Source: Polyangia bacterium
Lineage (GTDB): Bacteria > Myxococcota_A > Polyangia > Polyangiales > Polyangiaceae
NCBI GenBank assembly: GCA_030433055.1
Contig: JAUILJ010000343.1
Location: 1-7,866, forward strand
DNA length: 7,866 bases
Reading direction: 5' to 3'
Shown here: piece by piece, positions 1-6,690 of the stretch
Layout of the letters: the number at the start of each line of letters is the position of its first letter
Numbering within the stretch: position 1 is the first letter of the stretch
The notes under the pieces: generated by a model
The model's input: the letters and a program-made list of their open reading frames with translations, nothing else
Told to the model about the DNA's origin: nothing
The model's database searches: none
Translations under genes and position numbers: made by a program

Positions 1-307
1 CGCCGTCGACGTTCGCGCTGTCACCCTGCCATTCCGCGAGGATTCGGCGCTGGGTCGCGGAGGGCGGCTGCGACATGCTGCGCGCGTCGACGAGCAGCAC
101 GTGCTTGCGTGGGAACTGGGTCGCGACGCGATAGGCGTTGATCACGTTGTGCCAGTCGTCGTCGGAGGCACCGTCTCCGACGGTCAAGACCAGGAGCGGC
201 CAGGTGTCCGTGCGTAAGTCGAGAGGTCCGAACGTTGCGGGCGGGGGCGGCGGGACGCTGGACTGGCGGTGCAGCCCGGCAGGCTTTGGCCCCGCGTCGT
301 GACTCAC
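1..307 (-). CDS. Partial small soluble protein, possible STAS/SpoIIAA-like fold (C-terminus outside window)
   Basis: I translated this by hand: an uninterrupted minus-strand frame of 102 codons starts at a GTG (305-307) and runs off the left edge. The GTG overlaps the TGA of the upstream lipoprotein gene as GTGA (304-307), which indicates translational coupling and fixes the start. A modest purine-rich stretch (GGCGAGAG) precedes it. Residues 1-35 are a flexible leader with a five-proline run at 19-23. A regular pattern follows: strand WPLLVLTV (36-43), acidic turn and helix (45-65), strand KHVLLVDARSM (68-78), then a helix with ATQRRILAEWQ (84-94). This beta-alpha-beta-alpha order with a central LVDAR strand resembles the STAS/SpoIIAA-like small domains common in myxobacteria. 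That assignment is inferred from pattern only. There is no signal peptide or membrane segment, so the protein is probably cytosolic. The frame is clearly coding; the function is unknown. Confidence 0.72.
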   Translation of the reverse strand, partial: MSHDAGPKPAGLHRQSSVPPPPPATFGPLDLRTDTWPLLVLTVGDGASDDDWHNVINAYRVATQFPRKHVLLVDARSMSQPPSATQRRILAEWQGDSANVDG

Positions 308-2403
308 GGGCAGCTCTCGCCTTCGCCTGGCACGCTGGGGACCTTGCCCGCCGCGAGGGTGGAGAGGAAGCAGCGATACTGAGCCTTGGGCACCTCAGTC
401 TGGAAGATCACCTCGTGGCCGTCCTCGACACCGTCCTCCGCGTGTTGCAGCACCACCGCCGTGACGTCGCCGCCGACGTTGCCCGACGCCGGCAACGAGA
501 TAGATTGCCGCTTGGAAAATGGAAGGCGGGACTCCAGAGGCGCGAATTGACTGAGTTCGGGGTTCTGAGCGTCGAGCGCTGGTCCCGCCAGGTCCAGTCC
601 GAACGACAGACTCGTGGCGTTGGCGATGGGCGGCAGGATGTAGTGGTCCACGATGCCTTGCTGCATCAGCACGTGACGTGGGGTGTAGCCTTCGGGCGGC
701 TCCTGAACGATCCGACGCCCGTAGATGGGTGGGTCCGCGGGCTCGCCCGCCCACTGAAACAGGCTGAGGGCGGGATCTGCTGGGTGCACGCTCCACTGGC
801 CGGTGATCTTCAGCAGGATCTCTGCGAAGACCTTCACGACGACCGGCTTCTTCTTGTGCAGGACGTTCTCGATCCAGCTTCCCCCGGCGCCGCTCAGGAT
901 GATGCCCTTGAAGCTAGGCTCCGTCGCGAGCGTGAGTGGAGTGATGGTGGCGCCCATGGAGTGGCCCATGAGCACCTTCAGATCGGTGTCGAAGTGGGCG
1001 GGCGCGCCTTGGGTGTCCGCTCCGCTGCAGCCGCTGACGTCTACCTCCAGCGTGTCGAGCAGCTTGGCGGCCAAGCCGAGCTCGAGCGCCGATTGTCGGA
1101 CGTTGTCCCGCAGTGCGGGCATGTTGCCCACGTTGAACATCAGGAACTGCTCGTCGCCGCCGGTGATGTTGCGGATCCCACCGTGGGGCCCGTCGAGGCT
1201 GACCCCCGCATACCCCACGCGCGCGAACTCCAGCGCAGGGCCAGTCCCCGGCTCCAGTGGCACGCCGTCCGCTCCCCGCACGCCGCGATCGACCAAGGGG
1301 CGATCTCCGCCACCTCCGGTGCGGCTCATGAGTACCACAGGGAAACCGCCTGGGGGCATCGTTCGGCGGGGAATGGTGACGACGATGCGCGCCTCCTCTT
1401 GATGGTCGAGGATCGGATCGCCCGCCGTATCGAAGGTCCAGCTACCTCCGACGCCGTCGTAGGGGGCCTGGCCAGTTTGGTAGACGGGGACCCTCAGGCG
1501 CCCTTCGTAGACGCAAAAGTCATCGAACACTTCCTGCGGCTGAAACGGCTGAGTCAGCGCGGGCACGCCCTGCGCCTGAGTATGGCGTACGGCTCGTTCG
1601 AGGGGCTCGACTGGATCGTCCGTCACAAAGACGCTGAGCCCCGCGATGTCCTCCGCTGCGACGCCCGCTTCGCTCAAAGCAGCGATCGCTGCTTGGTAGT
1701 GATCGTACGCGGCTTCGCTCATGCCTGGCGGCTTGATTCCGTGGAGTAGCGCGACCAGCTGCTTGCTCTGCCCCAGAGGCTGGGCGAAGGCGCTGCGCAG
1801 GAGCACCGCGGCGTGGCGAGCGCTCGGTCGCAGCGGCAGGCCCTGCAGAGGCAACAACGAGATCAAGTTGGGGGCCCCAAAGGGCCCTCCGTCTTTGCGT
1901 AGCTCGACCTCCACTGGCTGACGCTCGAGGTAGCCTTGGCTGCCTTCCTGGACGTTCACCACGAACGCTGGCGCTTCGCTCTTCAGGGACCCGGCGTAGT
2001 CGGTCAAGCTGAGGGCCGCACCGCCTTCGAGCGCTTGGGCTTCGGTAGGCGCTTGGTCCAGGCTGAAGAAGATCGCCGAGCTCACGCCGAAGCCTCGGGC
2101 GTCTTTCTGGAGCATCCCGACCAGTGAGTCGACGACAGGCGTTTCCGTGGGGTTTGGAAAGCCGTCGAGGTTGACGTGCCCATCGGGCTTGCGCTGGTTC
2201 TCGTTGGGGAATGGCGCGCCATAGAACTCGGCTGTCTCGGCGTTCAGCCCGAGCTGCGCTTCGAAGTCGTGCCGCACGGCGATCCCGGGCTGCGGCTGTT
2301 GACAGCTGTACTGTTTGCACCTGGCAGGCTCGGACTCGTCAGAGCCACACGCTGCGAGGAGCAGCGCGCCTAACCCCCAAATCCAGACGCGCGAACACCG
2401 CAT
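304..2403 (-). CDS. Secreted lipoprotein with alpha/beta-hydrolase (lipase/esterase-like) domain
   Basis: A 699-residue protein is predicted from the ATG at 2401-2403. It begins with a textbook lipoprotein signal: Met-Arg-Cys-Ser-Arg, a hydrophobic stretch, and lipobox LAAC with Cys19. The following Gly-Ser-Asp gives no Asp at +2, so outer-membrane or surface placement is likely. The N-terminal half (about 20-340) has an FPNE...LDGFPNP segment and DSLVGML...GFGVSSAIFFSLD. These resemble the N-terminal region of bacterial 'virulence factor lipase' proteins and similar myxobacterial lipoproteins. The C-terminal half is an alpha/beta hydrolase: nucleophile elbow GHSMGA (Ser482), probable acid Asp586 in GIVDHYILP, and probable His663 in EDGHEVIF, in the correct order and spacing. 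Substrate unknown; an ester or lipid is the obvious guess. A GTG at 2476-2478 would add 25 Arg-rich residues, but the ATG gives a normal signal peptide. The stop overlaps the next gene (GTGA), and the LLM gene ends 116 bases upstream. Confidence 0.85.
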   Translation of the reverse strand: MRCSRVWIWGLGALLLAACGSDESEPARCKQYSCQQPQPGIAVRHDFEAQLGLNAETAEFYGAPFPNENQRKPDGHVNLDGFPNPTETPVVDSLVGMLQKDARGFGVSSAIFFSLDQAPTEAQALEGGAALSLTDYAGSLKSEAPAFVVNVQEGSQGYLERQPVEVELRKDGGPFGAPNLISLLPLQGLPLRPSARHAAVLLRSAFAQPLGQSKQLVALLHGIKPPGMSEAAYDHYQAAIAALSEAGVAAEDIAGLSVFVTDDPVEPLERAVRHTQAQGVPALTQPFQPQEVFDDFCVYEGRLRVPVYQTGQAPYDGVGGSWTFDTAGDPILDHQEEARIVVTIPRRTMPPGGFPVVLMSRTGGGGDRPLVDRGVRGADGVPLEPGTGPALEFARVGYAGVSLDGPHGGIRNITGGDEQFLMFNVGNMPALRDNVRQSALELGLAAKLLDTLEVDVSGCSGADTQGAPAHFDTDLKVLMGHSMGATITPLTLATEPSFKGIILSGAGGSWIENVLHKKKPVVVKVFAEILLKITGQWSVHPADPALSLFQWAGEPADPPIYGRRIVQEPPEGYTPRHVLMQQGIVDHYILPPIANATSLSFGLDLAGPALDAQNPELSQFAPLESRLPFSKRQSISLPASGNVGGDVTAVVLQHAEDGVEDGHEVIFQTEVPKAQYRCFLSTLAAGKVPSVPGEGESCP

Positions 2404-2519
2404 GCGGAGCCGTGATCGCGTCCCGGAGCCTGCGCGCCGCGCTGAAGGATCGAGACGAACGCTGGCTGGCCTGGTCACCCTTTCTAGTATGCGCGCCTTT
2501 CCCGGCGCCTGGTAGGGGG

Positions 2520-3389
2520 CTAGTCCGCGTGGATCACCTGTTCAGCGAAGCGTTTGAGGCCATCCTGCTTTTCTTGCAGGGTGCCGTTGATGGCCACGCC
2601 GTAAAACAGCCAGGGCTGAACAATGACATCCGTGACGCCCACGTCTTCCAGGCGCTTGAAGCCGTCCTTGTCGAAGGCGTCCACGCAGGTGACCTGAAAC
2701 TCGAACGGATCCTTCTCGCGCCCCGCGTCCTTCAGCGCGCCTCGAATCTCCGCGATGAGCTGCTTGATCTCCGGCGTCGTGAGCATCGCGCTGGTCCAGC
2801 CATCGGCGTACTTCACCGCGCGGCGGATGGCGGGCTTGGAGTGGCCCCCTACGTAGAGTGGTACACGCTGCCTGGGGGCCGGAGAGATCTGCAGTCGATC
2901 GAAGCTGTAGTGCTCCCCATGGTACTCCACCATGCCTCCGTCGAGCAGCAATCGGATGATCTCGATCGCCTCGTTGGCGCGCTTGCCTCGGGTCTTGTAG
3001 TCCGTACCGCACCATTCAAATTCCTCGGGGATCCAACCAAGGCCCACCCCCAGGACCACGCGCCCTTCAGCGAGCACCGCCGCCGATTGCACGGTGCGGG
3101 CGACGAGCAGCGGGTTGCGGATCGCGAGCTTCATCACGCTGGTGCAGAAGGCGAGGCGCTTGGTGACCGCGGCCATGGCGGGGATGGCGACCCATGGCTC
3201 GAGCCAGGGAGTGTCCGCCGTCCAGAAGCGCTTGCCGTCTGACGTGTACGGGTAGTCCTCGTTTACTTTTTCCGGGTAGAAAACTGCGTCAGGGAGCGCG
3301 GCGTGGGTGAAGCCGCAGTCGTCCGCAGTCTGCGCCAGGGGTAGGTACTGGTCTACCGGGGAAAGCGCGGGGGAAAACGTGTACTTCAT
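2520..3389 (-). CDS. LLM-class flavin/F420-dependent oxidoreductase (Rv2161c-like)
   Basis: This 289-residue protein belongs to the luciferase-like monooxygenase superfamily, which are TIM-barrel enzymes using reduced FMN or F420. Diagnostic segments are LAQTADDCGFTHAALPD (18-34), the AVTKRLAFCTSVMKLAIRNP region (74-93), GRVVLGVGLGWIPEEFE (109-125) followed by RGKRANEAIEIIRLLL (134-149), and VPLYVGGHSKPAIRRAV (176-192), a likely phosphate/cofactor region. The GVGxGW-EEF-RG-R-E-I pattern is typical of the group annotated as probable F420-dependent oxidoreductases, and the length fits. The ATG at 3387-3389 is preferred because its stop/start overlap with the upstream dehydrogenase is ATGA, because GGAGG lies nine bases upstream (3399-3403), and because homologues begin at about this MKYTF-like position. 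The frame stays open upstream, but that extension lies over the dehydrogenase gene. It is last in the four-gene cassette. Whether the cofactor is FMN or F420 cannot be read from the sequence. Confidence 0.92.
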   Translation of the reverse strand: MKYTFSPALSPVDQYLPLAQTADDCGFTHAALPDAVFYPEKVNEDYPYTSDGKRFWTADTPWLEPWVAIPAMAAVTKRLAFCTSVMKLAIRNPLLVARTVQSAAVLAEGRVVLGVGLGWIPEEFEWCGTDYKTRGKRANEAIEIIRLLLDGGMVEYHGEHYSFDRLQISPAPRQRVPLYVGGHSKPAIRRAVKYADGWTSAMLTTPEIKQLIAEIRGALKDAGREKDPFEFQVTCVDAFDKDGFKRLEDVGVTDVIVQPWLFYGVAINGTLQEKQDGLKRFAEQVIHAD

Positions 3390-4135
3390 GCCAGCATGCC
3401 TCCATCCACACGGATGTGTTCGCCATTGATGTGAGCTGCGTCCTTGGACGCCAGAAAGCAGATCAAGCTCGCCGCCGCTTCGGGTGGGCGATACTTGTCC
3501 TGCCCCGTGATGCGCGCGAGCAACCCAGGGTCGGCACCCTCGGGCAACTTGAAGGTGTTGTGCATCGGCGTCTTCACTGCGCCAGGGCATACGGCATTGG
3601 CGCGCAACCCCTGGTTCTTGTACTCCACGCTCAGCCCGTGGGTCAGGGACAGGATGCCGCCCTTCGAGGCGGTGTAGGCCAGCGTCCAGGGGTGCCCGCC
3701 GAGGGCGGCCGTGCTCGACGTGTTCACGATTGCGCCCTTGACCTTCAGCAGGTGAGAAATTGCCTCGCGGCAAAACAAGAACGTGCCGGTCAAGTTGACG
3801 TCGAGCACCCGCCGCCAGTCGCTGAGCTGAATTTCGTGACTGTGCTCGAAGCGCAGGATCCCGGCCACGTTGCACAGCACGTCCAGGCCGCCGAGGCGCT
3901 GCACAGCCTCAGCGACGCAGCTGACCACGCTCGCCTCCTCGCTCACGTCGAGCGCGAAGCTGAGTGCCTCTCCCGCGGCGCTGCGGCAAGCCTCCACCAC
4001 CTCGCTCAGGGCGTCGGCGTTCAGGTCCACGCAGGCCACGCGTGCGCCTTCCTCCGCCAGGCGCAGAGCCGTCGCGCGGCCTATGCCGCTCGCGGCGCCC
4101 GTCACCAGCGCGACCTTCCCCTCGAAGCGCTTCAC
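3386..4135 (-). CDS. SDR family NAD-dependent oxidoreductase (third gene of cassette)
   Basis: A classical short-chain dehydrogenase/reductase of 249 residues, the family's usual length. Nucleotide-binding motif TGAASGIG is at 12-19. Asp37 (VDLN) ends the second strand and favours NAD(H) over NADP(H). Asp63 contacts the adenine, and NVAG (89-92) is the common variant of NNAG. The catalytic tetrad is complete: Asn114 (DVNLTG), Ser141, Tyr154 and Lys158 (YTASK). PG at 184-185 and a C-terminal NGEHIRVDGG complete the fold. The enzyme should interconvert a secondary alcohol and a ketone; the substrate is unknown. It starts at GTG (4133-4135), which overlaps the upstream TGA as GTGA. MKRFEGKV puts the first strand exactly where SDRs begin. 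It ends in an ATGA overlap with the LLM gene. The Shine-Dalgarno match upstream of the GTG is weak, consistent with re-initiation by ribosomes finishing the gene before it. Confidence 0.95.
   Translation of the reverse strand: MKRFEGKVALVTGAASGIGRATALRLAEEGARVACVDLNADALSEVVEACRSAAGEALSFALDVSEEASVVSCVAEAVQRLGGLDVLCNVAGILRFEHSHEIQLSDWRRVLDVNLTGTFLFCREAISHLLKVKGAIVNTSSTAALGGHPWTLAYTASKGGILSLTHGLSVEYKNQGLRANAVCPGAVKTPMHNTFKLPEGADPGLLARITGQDKYRPPEAAASLICFLASKDAAHINGEHIRVDGGMLA
3399..3403 (-). promoter_or_regulatory. Ribosome-binding site inside the dehydrogenase 3' end, for the LLM gene
   Basis: GGAGG on the minus strand lies within the Asp-Gly-Gly codons at the end of the upstream dehydrogenase, nine bases before the ATG at 3389. 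With the ATGA overlap, it decides the LLM start against the longer open frame. An intervening ATG (3396-3398) belongs to the dehydrogenase frame and is not a start. Confidence 0.6.
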
Positions 4136-4932
4136 AGGTCACTCGTTTCCATGGGGAAGTTGGATGCGACGGCGCCGCCGTCCACTTCGAGCAGCTTGCC
4201 GGTGATCCACGACGCGGCTGGTGAGCACAGGAAGACCGCCGCGCTGGCCACGTCACGCGGCTGGCCGATGCGCCTCATGGGTAGCTTCTCCACCATCTTC
4301 TCCCGCATGCCATCGATGCCGAGAAACGGCGCGAGAGCCGGCGTCTCGACGGAGCCGACGGACAGGCCGTTCACGCGGATCTTGGGGGCCAACTCGTGGC
4401 CCAGGATGCGGGTCATCTGCGCCATGCCTGCCTTCGCGGTGGCGTATGCGACGAAGCCACGCTCGACCTGATGATCGAGGGCCGAGGAGATGTTGAGCAC
4501 TGCGCCGAGGGGCGCCGCGCCTTTCTGCTCGAGCATCAGTCGCGCGGCGAGGCGAGTGAGCAAGAAAGCAGACGTGAGGCTGAAGCGCAGGGTGTGCTCG
4601 AAGGTTCGTTCGCTGGTCTCCAGCGCCGGCTTGAACGGCCCGCCGCCGGCGTTGTTCACCAGCAGCGTCAGGCGCCCAAAATGTTTCCGTGTGGCTTCGA
4701 TCAGGGCCTCCAGGGCTTTGCGGTCGGTGACGTCGGTTGGCACGACCAAGGCTTCTGCGCCCAGCGCACGCACACGAGACGCGACCTCTTCCAGGTCCGA
4801 TTCGGTGCGCGCGGCCAGCACTACGTCCGCGCCTGCCTCGGCGAACGCCTCGGCGGTGGCAGCGCCAATCCCCTTTCCGGCGCCAGTGATCAGGGCGACC
4901 TGGCGGTCGAGACGGAAGTCGTCCAAGATCAT
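4132..4932 (-). CDS. SDR family oxidoreductase with Asn-to-Ser change in catalytic tetrad
   Basis: A 266-residue classical short-chain dehydrogenase/reductase. TGAGKGIG is at 16-23, Arg42 (AARTE) after the second strand suggests NADP(H) preference, Asp67 precedes VTD, and NNAGG is at 93-97. Ser150 (NISS), Tyr163 and Lys167 (YATAK) form the catalytic triad. ITGKLLEVDGG (243-253) is the standard C-terminal motif. The position that is normally Asn in the tetrad (compare DVNLTG in the neighbouring dehydrogenase) is Ser118 in RFSLTSAF, encoded by AGC at 4579-4581. Activity is probable, but the proton relay may be altered. It starts at ATG 4930-4932, overlaps the EthD-domain gene's TGA as ATGA, and has AAGGAAGG shortly upstream. 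The frame remains open to 5184, but that stretch lies over the upstream gene. It shares clear general similarity with the next gene but is not a recent duplicate, since motifs and cofactor residue differ. Confidence 0.94.
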   Translation of the reverse strand: MILDDFRLDRQVALITGAGKGIGAATAEAFAEAGADVVLAARTESDLEEVASRVRALGAEALVVPTDVTDRKALEALIEATRKHFGRLTLLVNNAGGGPFKPALETSERTFEHTLRFSLTSAFLLTRLAARLMLEQKGAAPLGAVLNISSALDHQVERGFVAYATAKAGMAQMTRILGHELAPKIRVNGLSVGSVETPALAPFLGIDGMREKMVEKLPMRRIGQPRDVASAAVFLCSPAASWITGKLLEVDGGAVASNFPMETSDL

Positions 4933-5714
4933 GCTTCGCCTTCCTTGGCCTGGTCGGGGCAGTGGAGCACCCGCTCGCTCGTGTTGATGATGTTGATCGT
5001 CGACAGATCGATGAAGCTCGCCACGTCTTTGCCAATGCGCTTCATGTTGGCGATGTCCCCGCCGTAGAAGCGCGTCAGGTCGGTAACGTCCTCTGCCTCG
5101 CGGAACTGAAGCTCGACGATCGCGTCGTAGGGCGGGGCGCCCTCGTTCAGCGCCTTGGTCACCACGCCTCGCAGGTAGCGCCACAACGGGTGGACCTCGA
5201 GCGCCAGGGGCGTGTGGATCAGGTGCCAGTGGCGCAGGAAGGCCTCCGAGGTCAGCTCCGGCTTCTTGTAGATCAGGCTGATCTGCTTCAAGCCTGGGGA
5301 GCGCTCTCCAGTTGGCCAGTCGCGCTCGTAGTCTCGCGCCACCGCGACCTCCAGCAGGTAGCCATCGACGTGTGCGGTGTGTGGTGCGACGTGCCGGCGC
5401 GCCAGTTCGAAGGTCTGGTGGGCGGCTCGGTCGCCTGCGATGCCGTGCGGCAACCGCAGCGTGAGCACAGCGCCGACATGGCTGCCGTCGTCTCTCGCGC
5501 GTTCGATGGGTGACGCTGGGCCATCGGCCAGGTTCAGCGTCACTTCATGCGCGCTCTCGCCTTGCAGATCGGAGCTGCTGTCCAGCTCAGTCAGCAGCTC
5601 GGCGAGCGCTGGTTCGAGGCTCTGCGTGAAGCCTTCGAGTGGCTGTTGAGGGCTGCGCCAAAGCAGGCAGCACACGGTGTGATGAATCGGGTAGTCGTCG
5701 AGCGGCGGGTGCAT
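4929..5714 (-). CDS. EthD-domain protein with N-terminal extension (first gene of cassette)
   Basis: A 261-residue protein whose C-terminal half matches the EthD family of dimeric alpha/beta-barrel proteins. It has a strand KQISLIYKKPELT (143-155), a helix with the hallmark FLRHWHLIHTPLA (159-171), then DAIVELQF (197-204) and a long helix RFYGGDIANMKRIGKDVASFID (215-236). His162, His164 and His167 are candidate functional residues. EthD proteins are usually near 100 residues, so residues 1-140 are extra. That part contains short strand-like runs (VGAVLTLRL, 80-88; YLLEVAVARDY, 119-129) around a helix and may be a diverged second ferredoxin-like barrel. EthD was first linked to ether degradation, but members occur in many catabolic clusters with unclear roles, so no substrate is assigned. 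The ATG at 5712-5714 has a strong AGAGGAGG upstream, unlike its coupled followers, which marks it as the likely first gene. Its stop forms ATGA with the next start. Confidence 0.85.
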   Translation of the reverse strand: MHPPLDDYPIHHTVCCLLWRSPQQPLEGFTQSLEPALAELLTELDSSSDLQGESAHEVTLNLADGPASPIERARDDGSHVGAVLTLRLPHGIAGDRAAHQTFELARRHVAPHTAHVDGYLLEVAVARDYERDWPTGERSPGLKQISLIYKKPELTSEAFLRHWHLIHTPLALEVHPLWRYLRGVVTKALNEGAPPYDAIVELQFREAEDVTDLTRFYGGDIANMKRIGKDVASFIDLSTINIINTSERVLHCPDQAKEGEA

Positions 5715-5717
5715 GGG

Positions 5718-5726
5718 CCTCCTCTC
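5718..5726 (-). promoter_or_regulatory. Strong ribosome-binding site of the cassette's first gene
   Basis: The minus strand reads GAGAGGAGG here, followed by CCC and the ATG at 5714. The best complementarity to the 16S tail is either AGGAGG, three bases from the start, or AGAGG, six bases away. It is the strongest Shine-Dalgarno in the window and supports both the start choice and this gene being the entry point for ribosomes into the coupled four-gene cassette. Confidence 0.6.
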
Positions 5727-5835
5727 ACCTCGCGGCGACGCGACGATAACTCAGGGCATCCCGCCTCCGGAGACAAACCCATGGAATCCGCTTATGGCGT
5801 CCCGCGGCGCGCATCGAAGCAGCCAGCGCGGGGCG

Positions 5836-6690
5836 TCAGGCAGCGCGCTGGCCCAGGCGAGCGAGGCCTTCAGCCACTGGAGCGTCGAAATGGACGTCGA
5901 CCTGAGGGAATGAGATCACGACCTTGTGCTCCGCGAACGCTTCCCAGATGGCCTCGCGCACCTTCGACTGTTTCATGCGGAAACGCCATGCATCGTCGGT
6001 CCACACGGCGACTTCCCAGTCCACGCTGGAGCTACCGAACGCGGTGAGGAACACCATGCCGGGGCGCCCCTCGGTGTGCTCGTCGACCACCTTCTGCAGC
6101 ACCTCGCGTACCAGCTTCATGTCGCTCGAATAGGAGACGCCGACCTGCACCCGCACGCGAAAGTGCGGGTCGCGCAGCGTGTAGTTCTTCACCGTGGATT
6201 GGACCAGCGTGGAGTTGGGCACAATCAGGCTCTCACCATCGAGGGACTCCACGAGGGTGGAGCGGATCCCCATGTAGACGATGCGCACAGGCTCGTCGTT
6301 GAGCTCCACCACGTCTTCCGCGTGGATTGAGCGCTCGATCAGCAAGATCACGCCGCTGACGAAGTTCTGCACGATGTTCTGCATCGCGAAGCCAAAGCCA
6401 ACTGCGAACACCGCGCCGGCGGCAAACAGCGCACCGATCTTGATCCCCGCGGTTTGCAGCGCCACGCCGATGCCGATCACCATCACGGCGTAGTGGGCGA
6501 GTCGGTTCGCGGTGGCGAGCCCACCTCCAGTATCGATTCCGCGTTTGTGCAGCGCGCGCTTGATACCGCTCTGAATCAGCTTCGAGCTGACGTGGGTCAC
6601 CAGCAGGATGCCGACCACGATGAGCACCGTGCCGATCGTGACCTTGGAGTCATTGAGCTTGACCAGCTCAACGTCCAGCACGCTCTTCAT
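5836..6690 (-). CDS. MscS-family small-conductance mechanosensitive channel
   Basis: A 284-residue integral inner-membrane protein predicted to open under membrane tension and release solutes on osmotic downshock. It has three hydrophobic segments, about 17-38, 62-80 and 86-118. The third is the glycine/alanine-rich pore helix (FAAGAVFAVGFGFAMQN, 89-105) continuing into VQNFVSGVILLIER. The cytoplasmic MscS beta domain follows, with GIRSTLVESLDGESLIVPNS (141-160) and VKNYT (167-171), the family's hallmark. The C-terminal alpha/beta region ends near VDVHF. This is the short, three-helix form, as in E. coli MscS. The usual Gly-Asp after the pore helix is Glu125-Asp126 here, and the Gly of the following GxV loop is replaced (EPVRIVYMG). 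The start is uncertain: the frame is open to a GTG at 6802-6804. I chose the ATG at 6688-6690 because homologues begin just before the Val/Leu-rich first helix; a GTG at 6715-6717 is the main alternative. It is separated by 121 bases from the cassette. Confidence 0.92.
   Translation of the reverse strand: MKSVLDVELVKLNDSKVTIGTVLIVVGILLVTHVSSKLIQSGIKRALHKRGIDTGGGLATANRLAHYAVMVIGIGVALQTAGIKIGALFAAGAVFAVGFGFAMQNIVQNFVSGVILLIERSIHAEDVVELNDEPVRIVYMGIRSTLVESLDGESLIVPNSTLVQSTVKNYTLRDPHFRVRVQVGVSYSSDMKLVREVLQKVVDEHTEGRPGMVFLTAFGSSSVDWEVAVWTDDAWRFRMKQSKVREAIWEAFAEHKVVISFPQVDVHFDAPVAEGLARLGQRAA

Noticed and set aside
235..1749. 504-codon plus-strand open frame
   Set aside because: It lies opposite the hydrolase, whose frame has a lipobox, GHSMGA and an ordered triad. 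The plus translation is Arg/His/Asp-rich without a recognisable motif, typical of a GC-rich antisense shadow.
2493..2508. GCGCC-TTTCCC-GGCGC hairpin after the LLM stop, possible terminator
   Set aside because: Only five base pairs with no T-run on either side; expected by chance in GC-rich DNA.
3390..3875. N-terminal extension of the LLM frame
   Set aside because: It overlaps the dehydrogenase gene completely, has an unrelated Arg-rich translation, and the ATG at 3389 has both an ATGA overlap and GGAGG.
4933..5184. N-terminal extension of the NADP-type dehydrogenase
   Set aside because: It lies over the EthD domain. Starting at 4932 gives the normal SDR length and the usual distance to the first strand.
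5801..5832. CCCGCG...CGCGGG inverted repeat downstream of the channel gene
   Set aside because: Six-base arms with a 20-base loop and no T-run; too weak for an intrinsic terminator.
5727..5835. Possible sigma-70 promoter before the EthD gene (TATCGT as -10, TTGTCT as -35)
   Set aside because: The two boxes are spaced several bases too far apart and each matches the consensus poorly; no other pair was found in the 121-base gap.
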